This document shows, one piece after another, positions 13,501 through 25,500 of a DNA stretch of 64,000 bases (positions within the stretch are counted from its first letter, which is position 1; the number at the start of each line of letters is the position of its first letter). The DNA comes from Onchidella celtica (Eukaryota > Mollusca > Gastropoda > Systellommatophora > Onchidiidae), in assembly GCA_963931925.1 (NCBI GenBank), contig OZ007567.1:87830998-87894997 (forward strand), written 5' to 3'. The notes beneath the pieces are model-generated. The model was not told where the DNA came from, ran no database searches, and saw only the letters and a program-made list of their open reading frames with translations. The translations under genes and the position numbers were made by a program.

Positions 13501-16500
13501 CTTGATTTTTGCCAATATATCTGAACAATACAGAATGACTCGAGTGCATAAAAATGCTTTATGGAAAGTGAAAGAGTACAGCTGAATATCTTTCATTTCC
13601 ATTGAAGACATAGCAGTTAAATCTTGTAAAGACTAAATTGTTTTACGATGAAAAAAAAACAACATGTATTGCAAAACAACAATAGAGTAAATTTTGCAGT
13701 GATAGAATGAAACAATTGGTTGAGACTGACGTCAAGGCACCACCACTCACTGCCTCCGAAAGGTCTTTCACTACTAAAATGGCACCATGTCTTTGCTCTT
13801 TGTGTTTCTTCAGAAGGTCTCCCAGTTTTTCCTGTAAAATCACAAGTTATTGGAAAAGTGAGATCAGCAAATATTTGGACAGTGATGTTAATAATATAAT
13901 ATCACCAGTAAAATGAAATAACAAATTATCATTTCACATACTGCAGGTTAACATACTGAACCAAATATAATGCTGCACTTAAAGAAAGGTGTACTCTTTT
14001 GAAAATAATTACTGCAAAATGTCAAACTCATCAACAGTCTATCATTACATCTATACTATATATATTTGTGGACTTGAGATTTTTCATTGCAAAAGGCTTC
14101 TGAACCACTCAACACTCAGACTTCAAATTTTATATGGTGCATCAGAATGGATGTAAGAGTGCACAGTTTTTAATAGAAGTCTCAAATCGCTGTAGTTTTT
14201 TTTATTGGAAATTTATTGTTTCGCCATCATTTAGCTCTATTTCGAGTCATGGTTCGACATTTTAAGGTTTCGTTATCACTTCCTGCGATGTGTTCACTAT
14301 CAAACACATTAACCCGTGCGCAAATCATGCTGTTGTACGGGATGCGCAGGGTGTCAACTCACAAAGGCAGAGCAGTAAGACTTATTTAAAAACAAACAAA
14401 CAAAAATAAAATAAACAAATAGGAACAGGCCAGATGAAGCAGGTCCATAATAACCACCCAGAACTGAAACCAATATTCAAACCGATTTATCCCGGGCAGG
14501 GCCGGGGACCCGTGCGCAAATCATACTGTTGTACGGGATGCGCAGGGTGTCAACTCACAAAGGCAGAGCAGTAAGACTTATTTAAAAACAAACAAACAAA
14601 AATAAAATAAACAAATAGGAACAGGCCAGATGAAGCAGGTCCATAATAACCACCCAGAACTGAAACCAATATTCAAACCGATTTATCCCGGGCAGGGCCG
14701 GGGGACCTCAGCTAGTTTATTTATATTCATGCATATATCAATTATCATAATCATAAAGCAGCCCTTTTTCAGAAATGGTATGATGTCTGCTCAAATGGAT
14801 ACAAATGATTGATGATTTCAATAAATACCCCTTGATTCTTTATGTTTCCTTACACTGTTACCTGTGCCAGGAAGATATAAGTATATATATTTACTGAACC
14901 TCTCCACATGGCAGGACTTATAAATTTGTTCCGTAGACTCTAAAAACAGTTCCACTTACCTTGTTTTTTGCCTCTATGTCTACATAAACAGTCTCTAATT
15001 CTTTCTTGTATTCGGTGTCCAGTTTCCTGTCCAGTTCTTTCAACTGATTCTGGAAAGACAAAATTTAGCAGTACATCTAAACCTGCTCATTTTGGTATAA
15101 AAAGAACAATAAGCTACAAATGAGAGTTACAAACAATATTTGAAAAGTAAAGATTGTACAGAATAAAAATCCAGACCTGAATAGTCTGATCTCCTCTATC
15201 TTGTTATAAAAAAAAATAGTGGCGGGAGTAATTCATTATGGTGCAATTTTGGCCCTTTTTTTTGCTTGACAGTTTCAAAAATTATAAAATTGATTTTCTT
15301 AAGTGTCAACTAATCCAGCCCAATCGCTTTTCTATTGACCGACTGTGTTGATTAAGTTTCGGGTATTTTTAAATAAAAAGTCGTAAAAATGTACAATATG
15401 ATGATCTTTGTTTTGGCTCCCTGTAGTAAGTCCACCACACCGGAAACGATATTAATATGTGTTCAATTCTGTGCGCACAGTTTCCCTACCAGAAATGAGG
15501 GTGTAGTGCTCAGTGTGGATGAAATCTGTAGTAAATATGAGCTTTCTAGACCAGAAAGAGAGAGAGACAGAACGGTAGGGTCACAGGTTTATTCTGGATA
15601 ATGCCAGGAACCTCACCATGTAGCAAAAAAATTTTTTTTTTTAAATTCCAATAAAATCCACTCATCTCTAAGTCAGTGACCTTGATCTTTCAAAACTTCC
15701 CTGACTTTGCATGCTTACAGAAGAAAGTGTGATGCGAAAGAAGTAGAAAAGACAAGGCACTTCTTTTCTTTTTTCTTTCCCCCTTGTATTTTTAAACAAA
15801 AATTTTGAGTCTTGTCAGGAGTGCTTGTGCATAGCCCTTTATCTTCTCAACGTTCAAAATATGCATTAGAACAAACCATATATTGGCATTGCATAATATG
15901 CTCCACACATTTTAAAAGTTATGCAGCTTGATAAATTTCTATCGTACAGTTGAGCTACATTCAATTAAAACAGGTATCACCCATGACATTATTGAGACAA
16001 CCAATACCATGCAAGGATAACCTGCAAAGTATCATCATCAATATGAAGTTCCATCTCATTTATTGAAAGCCATGATCAGCAGCAATTATAATGTGTTACT
16101 CCCATGGCCAAATGCAAAAAGTAAAGGTATTCACTGGCTTTCCTCCTCAATAATTATATAGTTTTAAGAGAATAAAGTATATCGAAAATACTAAAAATAT
16201 GCATGAATAATAATTAATGTAAAATTGTACATTTTGTTTAAAGTAGCTGATAATGCTGATCAAAACATTTTGTTTGATTGTATTGATTACATGACAAATT
16301 AGATTCAAATTAACCCTTTGAACCCGTATGCACGCTTTAGCGGGCAGACTCTTATTTCTCTACTCACCGTATGCCTGCTTTAGTTGTTTGACACACACCC
16401 ATGCTCTGTGCGATTCTATTATCAATTGTTTTCGACCAATGAGAATTTTACTTTATATTTAGCCCGTAATGGTGTTATGGGGGAACTTAGACTGTTGCTA

Positions 16501-19500
16501 GGGGATCGTAAACGATCGATTTGCGTTGTTTTTATGAATGAATATTGATTTTTTTAACACGACGCGAACAGGTGAGAGTTCAGAAAGTAACAGTCCAATT
16601 TGTAGATCTAGGCTCTCAACAAGCAAACAAAAGCTTTGTTTGAACACTTTTTCAATCTACGATGAAGGGGATTTATATCTGGGTTACTGTTGATGACGAG
16701 TGAACCAGACAAACTGGCTAGAAAGTGCTAGATCTAGATCTAGATCTATCGATGGTGACAGGGCATAGATCTAGATCTAGATCTGTAAGATGCCTACTTT
16801 TTTACACTTTTATTAATTTTTGTTCTTAGATCTAGATCTAGATCTGGATTTATGTTCAACTAGATCTAGATCTACTGTTTCTTTCTGTTCATTTGTTATT
16901 TTTGCACACTAGATCTAGATCTAGATCTAGAATCTAGGCCTTCGCAGTGAACTTTTTGCTCAACTTTCGCTCAGGAGCCCAGGTGTGGGGGATAGTAAGG
17001 CTCAGGGGGCCAGGGTTCAAAGGGTTAAGAAGAACAAGACAAACACTTCAGGTCCTTCCAAATTTACCTGCATATTTGAATACGCCTTGTCCTCGGTAGC
17101 TTTTGTAATATCCCCATTGAAACGCAGACCTTGAACCAACAATAAACTGGCTTGAACAGATGCATCAATCTGTTCAGTTTCTAGGTCCGTGTCCACATGA
17201 ATGGTGGATAGAATGTCTAGACTGTAAAGACAAATTACAGTCTGTGAATCTCAGATACCAATGTTTACTCAATGGAAGGTTTGCATTCCTTGTTGTCAAA
17301 AGTAGGTAGTTCAGTGTTTCAAAAAAACAACTATTTCACCTATCATAAGTCATATATCAATTTACTTGTAATACTGGTACCTGCAGATCTGCGAAGACAG
17401 CAAGACTATAACACATTTATTACAGAAATGCTAAAAATGGCATAATGTGCAAATAAACACATATGCCAATACAAGTAAACTTGATTATTAAAATGGACAA
17501 ATATTTTGCACTAGGAATTTTATTTTGAACCTGGGGGTACACATATAACTTTTATGACACTTTTGTTAATCTTACAACCCAACCAGCCTATCTTAAAATT
17601 TCAAGTATGATGAGAATGGATTGAAGATTATAAATCTAAGACATCATGATGCTGAATCACTCTAATTATTCATTCTTAGACATTGAGAATATAACTCAAT
17701 AAATTTACATGTAATTGGAACGTAAATTTGAGCAAAAACTCAACTGAAAGGTTTCATTGTTCATAAACTATCTCAAGTTTTCATTCAAAACTATATTTCT
17801 GGCACCTGTTCCATTTGCATTAACCTTTTCAACTTCTTTCAGTTTCTTTCATTTCCCCACTCTATCCCCTCCCTCCTCATGACATTTATTCTCCAAAGGT
17901 CATGTGTTCAGTAAACTTGTTAATTGAACTCATAATTTAAATAACACATGAATCTCAGGACAATTGACAAATAAATTCATGCAATTAATCACATGTAAAA
18001 AGGAAATTCGTCAGCACTTTAAATTACTACAAGCACTGTACTCACTTATCAATTTCCCTGTGCATATGCAACTTGTCCTTCATTGCAAGAACAAAGACCA
18101 GACTGTCATCCCATTGAATCAAACTGGCATCAAAAGTAAAGAGGTTGCAAAACAATTATGAATGTAAAATCAACATTCAAAATACAATTACATGTAAACC
18201 AGACAACGCTAATTTTTCATCTGATGTGCTGATATTATTATCAATCAACTTTATGAGTGCATATACCACTTAAATACTTGTTTATAACAAGACAGCACCA
18301 TATTCTCCATATAAGCACTATAGTACAAAATCTTAACACAAAATAGGAAATACAAAAGAAAGCCAAATGCAAAGACAAAGGGCCCAATTCAATGCATCTT
18401 AATGGACTCAGTATGATTGTAAAAAAAACAAGAACTGATATCTTTGTGATAGTGGCAACTCCTTCATAGAAATACAAAAATGGCTTACCTAAAATCTTTT
18501 ATGGCATTGGCTCCTCTTCTCATGGCAGCCTTGGCATCCATAACAATCTTTCTTCCCCTCTCCCTGAGCCTTTTGTCCTGATAATGCAAAAGTATATTAA
18601 ACATGAAATTGTGACTTTATGATGTTGATAACTTTCTTGTTCTACTAGCCAAGTAAGCTTATGATGGCAGAGATGCAAACAGTGATCTGCAATTACCATT
18701 CAACAAATCAATGTCAGTTTTTTCTCTTTACCACATATGGTCATACAAATGCACAAAACAGGAACTTAATATGAATGAAAATGTTTAAAGTACTATTTAC
18801 AAACATTTTCAAAGTAAATTTGATATCTAGCAGTTTGGCTATTTTCTCCAAAATTGATATATATATATATCTGTGACAATATTTTCATCCTCTCCCCAAA
18901 GATTTCACTAACCTACTGATGTTTCTGTGTCTCAGGACGAAATACACCATTCTTCAACCATACCAAAATTAAGCACTTTTGACCAAAATTAAGCACTTTT
19001 GAGCAAAATGTCTACAACAGAAATAATGATATTTTTATATCATTAGTTAAAGAATGATTTAAGAAGCTTTGAATTATCTTTCCAAGAAAAGAGCTTAGCA
19101 ACCCATGAATTTATCAACAATTTCAGGAGAAAAAGATGACGAAAAACTTTAGGAAACTAAACCTTCAGAGGGCAGAATTTTAAATATTCAATGATAACCA
19201 TATTCATAATCATGGCCTGCATAAACAAACAACAATTTCTTACATCTGATTTTGATGGGGACACAGATGCATCTCTTCGACGACGTCTGGTGAAGAGGAA
19301 CAACCATACTGCAAACACAGCTAAGCCAATTCCCACAAAGAACATCACAAAAAATGTTAAAGCAGTGAAACCCTGTTCATATACTACCTGAAAATGGACA
19401 AAAAGTAAATACTACCATCAAGAGTACTGAAACACTTCATGGAAATCAGTTTCTTGAATGGTAAGACTAGTCAACAAAAAAACAAAATGAGGCATGAATG

Positions 19501-22500
19501 TTTTATTGCCTGAGATACTTCTATTTATCTGCACATGTTATTACTAGACTGTGGACTCTTAAATAGAATAGAGATAGGCTATAAAAAAGATAATAACTTT
19601 CTTACTTTAATTCACCAACTTTAGTGTTGCATAATATCAGTTTGTGCAAGTATCATTCAGTTTTATCAGTGTCTGTGCAGTTAAAATATATATCATCACA
19701 TCATTAAATACAAGATACTAAAGGTTGCTTTGCGCATAAATCCAAACTCTTTAGACCATGGTATTCATCCACATAACCTCGTGACAAATTAACTTATACG
19801 TTCTGTAACTGTCATAATGGAAAAAATCAAACAAAGTGAACTTACATTCTCAACTATTCCTACCACCCGAACCAGGCAGATATCGGGCATGATGATGCCA
19901 TAAGTAGTACCAGCCTAAAGGACGAAAGGAGAATTTTAAAAAAATAATAATGCACATGGACTCCAACCTGCAACTTAGTTCGGGAGCTGTGGGCGGGCCC
20001 AAGCCTATCGGGTTTCGGTTGACGGTTAGGCCGTCTCCATCCGTTCCACCTGAGTGCACTTGGGACCAGTAAGAAGTCAAAACTGGCCTGATTTCATCAT
20101 TTTTACCAAACTTTGAAATTTAATATCTTGATAACCAAGTGACCTACAACATGTGACATGTGCAATCAAAGTTTAACATGCGCCCTATAACATAAGACAC
20201 TGAAAAAGTGAAAAAAAATGACGACATGCCACATTCACCCTGCCTCCAAGAAAGGCATGCAAATTATTAAAAAAAACATACAATTTCATATCAAATTAAT
20301 TATTATTACAAAACGCGAGATATCCCAAACAAACTGTGTCGACTATAAATACAGGCAACCATAGCACTTGACACTGTCAAGTTTCCATTTGCATCTACTT
20401 CTTCAGAAGTGAGATATTAAGTCTTTAGTAGTGGCTTCATTTAAAAATGCATGATAAAGTCGCTCCTTTAGTCTCTCTGTCTCTCTCTCTCCCTCCCTCC
20501 CTCCCTCCTTCTCTCTCTCTCTCTCTTCCCTCTCTCTCTTTCTCTCTCCATCTCTCTCTCTCTCTCAATCAATCAAAGATTCTCAGTCACACTTCCTTTT
20601 TGTTTATGAATATAACAAAGTGGAATTATTCACAGATATAATAAAAAAAAGATTAGATTAAGCTATTAAAGCTTTTGAAACACATGACATCTAGTCAGCC
20701 GTCTATGTAACTAGTTCGTGTGAATGATACAGTTGTACTTAATATTACCAAAACAAATAAATATGCACACCAGACATCCTGGACCGTTTTCTTGACTAAT
20801 TCATGTTGTGTGGCGGTAATGGGCTTTAGCTTCAACTTGCTCATACGGACAATGCATTTTTGGCATATTTTTGCAGAATGCCTGCTGTCATCCAAAGTGA
20901 TATCTATTGCAAAGTAGATAAGTAATTCAGAACGAAATGGTGCACAGTCTCTTGGTCTTATTTGCCTTAACATCAGCAGAGCTCTGCACACGAAGGCTAC
21001 AAACATGACAGAGTTTATTGATCAGATCAGTGTGACTGAACAGTGTATGTTCCATTATAGCCAATTTTTCTGAAAATCAATAATTGAACTATCCCTCACC
21101 TAAGGCTATTATAAAATGATGTCATTAATAGATATATCAAAAACTAGAAGATTCAGGAAGAGACAGGTGAGGAAAGCTAAAGAGAGACGAAGTCGGAAAG
21201 AGAGAGCAATACACCCAGTTATTAATATGATATAAATTTCCATAAAAGGAGTAACATAGAAGTGTTCAATTGTATCTTCCCCATCTCCCCCTTCTCTCTC
21301 TCTCTCTCACATATACACAAACAAACACACACACTCTCTCTCTCTCACACACATCCACAAACACTTTCTCTCTTCAAGTGGAACTAACAACCAACCCCTA
21401 GGAGGGAAAAACAGTTCCTGTAGGCAGCAAAAGAAGTAGATGCATTTAATTTTTGCAGGTCTGCATTAGGCATAGGTTCCTCTATCCCTGGATGGTTAAC
21501 TAAATACTGTAATATCTCGCAATTTTTAGATAATTAAGTTTAAACGGAACCATGCCTAAATTTTCAAGCACTTTTAATCGCGATCCATAAAGAAAAAGTG
21601 TCTATTAAAAGACTTATTGAAATGTTCTCCTCATAAAACTTATATCACTGTAAAGAGGAATTGTTTATCTGTTTCTTTATCAATTTATCTCATCGATATA
21701 CTTTCACAATACACACAAGGTGATCGCAAAAACTTGAAAAAGAAACAAGAGAGTGAGATTAAATTTTAATCCTCAAGTGAGGATCAAGCAAGCCCCCCCA
21801 CAGGTAAAAACGGATCGGATTACGGGTAGCCCTGGTACAGGCCCTGGTTACTGGGCAATAAATCTGTCAACCTGCACCGCCCACTAGACCAAACTAAGTT
21901 GCTGAATCGGTAGAGGAATGGAGCCCATGTGAATGATAAAGACATTGCTGCATTTTATTTCTAATGTTTTCCAACTTATCTACCTCTTATGAATCTTTAC
22001 AGTAATCTTCTTCTTCTTCTTCTTTTATAGTTGGTTCGTCTATAAGACGATTCCCCAACTGCACTATAGTATATGCGACTCAACGTCGCTCCTCTGAGGT
22101 TAAAAGCAGGGTAAAACCTTACATAGATGTTAAGACCATTTAAAAATAGATTAGTTGTATAAAGTCTTTTGTATATATAACTCTGGTATAAATATCTCTT
22201 GGTTTCCAGATTGTGCACAGAAATACAACCCGCACTTTAGTTACAATGGTAGCTGCAACGGATAATAATGTTCTTAAATTCATTGTCGAAAGTCGTTGCA
22301 GACGATAGTGTTTGGACTTCTGCCGGGAGGTTGTTCCACATCCTGATGACATTAGGGTAAAAAGAATAAAGATGGCTGTTAACCCGTGAGCTTGGGATGT
22401 TATATTTTATATTATTCCTTCTGTTGCCTCTGGTATTAATGGTGAGGTGGTTCAGTGGGATATGGATATTTCCTTCCCTGCCTTTATAAAATATTTTTAC

Positions 22501-25500
22501 TTTGTTTTTTGCTCTCCTCTCTTCTAATGGTGTCCACTCGAGGTCTCTCATCATTTTATTTACACTACTACTTCTAGTATAGTCATTTGTCACAAAGCGG
22601 GCAGCTCTCCTCTGGACCCTTTCCAGTTGGTCTATGTTTATTCGACAGTGGGGGTCCCAGACACTGCAGCCATACTCTAGGGAGGGCCTCACAAAGGTGT
22701 TATAGCATTTTTCTTTTACTTTCCTATCGCAGTTAGAGATGTTCCTTTTTAGAAATGCTAGTATACCGTTTGCTTTGTTACATGTGTTATTAATGTGTTG
22801 GTTCCATGTAAGTTTTCTGTCCAATGTAACTCCCAAATATTTAGCCTCATGTGTTTCGCTCAATTTTTCGTCGTGTATAAAGTAGTCTGAGGTCATCATC
22901 ATCATTGCCTTTTTCACCCTGGATCAGGGTATAGGCCACCAACAAACACCTTCCATCCCTCTCTATCATGGGCCAGCCTCTTTACATTATTCCAAGTCTT
23001 TCCGCTTCGTTGCACATCATTTTCTCTGGCTCTTCTCCACGTTCCGCGCGGCCTTCCTCTTGATCTCTTGCCCTGGGGATTCCAGTCCAATACCTTCTTC
23101 GTGATGCTGTTTCCTGGCCTCCTGAGAGTGTGGCCGATCCATCTCCATCGCCTCCTACCAATTTCCTCTCTGACTGGGTTCTGTCTTGTTCTTTTCCATA
23201 CAATTTCATTGCTGACCTTGTCTGTCCATCTGATCTTAAGTAGCTTCCTCAAACATCTGTTGATGAAAACTTGGATTCTCTTTATGCAGGCCTGGGACGC
23301 ATTCCAAGTCTCACATCCATACAACAGGACTGACTTCACGTTCGAGTTGAATATCCTCAGCTTTGTTTTTAGAGATATATCCTTGGTTCTCCAAATCTTG
23401 CTTAAGGATGTGAAAGCTGCCTGTGCCTTTCCAATTCGTGCTTTGACTTCTGCCTCTGTTCCTCCCTTATTGTCAATGATACTACCAAGATAGCAGAAGG
23501 ACTCTACATCTTCCAGTGGTTGATCTCCTAGTCTGAGGTGATGTTGTGTTTTTTATTTGAAATTCTCAGGACTTGGCATTTATTGGGGTGGAATTCCATA
23601 CGCCAGTCCCTCTCCCATTTTTGTAGACTGTCTAGATCTTTCTGTAAAATTTCCGTATCTTCTTTTGAGTTTATTGTTCTATAGAGGAGGCTATCATCAG
23701 CAAACAGTCGTAATTTAGTGCCTGGAGAGATCTTACTTGGCATATCGTTAATATAAACTAGGAATAGTAAGGGGCCCATTACAGTACCCTGGGGTACTCC
23801 CGAGAGAACAGCTGCAGGATTGGATGACTTTCCATCAACGACGACTATCTGTGTTCTATTTTCTAAGAAAGACTTAATCCACTTCAAAGTACTGTTTCTA
23901 ACTCCATAATGGTTTAGTTTAGTCAAGAGACTAGCATGGTGCACTTTATCGAAGGCTTTACTGAAATCTAATAAGATGGTATCAGTCTGCCTGTTGTTAT
24001 TCAAGTTATTAACAAAATCATTGCAAGTTGTGACCAGCTGGGACTCACACGACCTGTGTTTTCTAAAACCATGCTGTACATGTGTTAAAACTGAGTGTTT
24101 CTCGAGATGCTTCATGATGCTGGTATGCAAGATATGCTCTAAAAGTTTACAAGATATTGATGTCAGGGAGACTGGTCTATAATTTTCAGGACTAGCTCTA
24201 TTTCCTTTCTTAAAAATGGGTACTACATTTGCTTTTTTCCAGTCTTCCGGTATTTTTCCTTGTTCAATTGAAGCTCTAAATAACAAAGTGTAAACAGGGG
24301 CAATTTCCTTGGCACAGAGTTTCAGTTTCAGTAATTTGGCGGGAATTCCATCAGGCCCTGTAGCTTTATTTTCGTTAAGGTTTTCCAAAAGTTTCAGTAC
24401 TCCATTTTCTGTGACAAATATTTCATCCATATCCGGCAGTTTGGCATCACTCAGCTCTCCCGAGAAGACTCCCCCTGGGTCGGAAAAGACCTTACAAAAT
24501 TGAGTATTTAAGATATTGGCTCTTTTTTGGGCATCTTGCTGTGGGTGCCCTCTCTCATCGCTAAGTGCGGCTACTCCTAAGTTTTCTTTATTTTACTTTT
24601 CACATATCTCCAAAGTTTTTTACTGTTATCAGATGAATCACTTATCATCTCATGGATATAATTATTATGAGCTTTCCGGCATTCTTTCTGTGTCAATCTT
24701 TTAATTTCTAGATATTTGTTTTTCATTCGTTCGGAGTTGCACTGTTTTATTTTTTTGAACCATTTATATTTTTTCCGAACTAATCTTTTCGTTAAAGTAT
24801 TTATCCAGGGTTGGTGAATTTTTGTGGATGTCATTTTTGTTGGGACATTTTCCATGATCATGTTCAAATTTAACTTGATACAGTCCCAGAGTTTGTTTGC
24901 GTCAGTTTTTGAAGAGTGGTATTTCATGAAAAAAGTGCCAAAAGTTGCTGCCTCCCTTTTCAAATTATTTTCGTCTGTCTGATTCCATAGGTAAATCTGT
25001 CGCCTAATAGGTCTATTCTTAAAGGGTTTCAGTTCTGAATCAATCTGGACTATGTCATGGTCCCCTAGTCCAGGAAGAATTTTGATCTGTCTTGTAAGGT
25101 TAGGGAAATTAGTAAAGAATAGGTCTAACAGTGCATCTCCTCGAGTGGTCTCTTTTACTGCTTGCTCTAGGCCTATATCCGCAGCACTGTCTAAAAATAG
25201 GTCATTTATTTCTCTTAAGTTTTGGCAACTCTTCACATTTCCTTCTTCCCAGTTTATATCAGGTAAATTGAAATCTCCTCCTATCCAGATGGTAGCCTTT
25301 TTGTTCTTTTGGTAGGCACTGAGAAGTTCATTACAAATGTTCTTACTAGTTTCCAAGTCACTACCAGGAGGTCGATAGACTGCACCCACAACAAGAGGAG
25401 GTTTACCCTGCACTCTAATCTTACAGAGAACAGTTTCTCCTGCTTCCTCACTAGGTATTTTTTCACTAACTAAGTTCTTCTTCACTGCTATCAAGACCCC

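Larger units (their letters stand above)
19915..22003 (-). other. EVC2: EVC2 long intron, part downstream of the LINE
   Basis: Contains two CT-rich tracts and the candidate zinc-motif exon at 20782; otherwise nothing recognised. Confidence 0.6.

Noticed and set aside
14630-14812. Frame beginning MKQVHNNHPELKPIFKPIYP, also at 47587-47772
   Set aside because: The shared peptide is the translation of the Helitron 3' region, not a gene.
21800-21920. tRNA-like or tRNA-derived SINE
   Set aside because: Only scattered A-box-like letters (GGTAGAGG); no cloverleaf and no B box in the right place.
23068-23493. 141-codon plus-strand frame
   Set aside because: It is antisense to the nested LINE fragment, whose minus frame is clearly the coding one.
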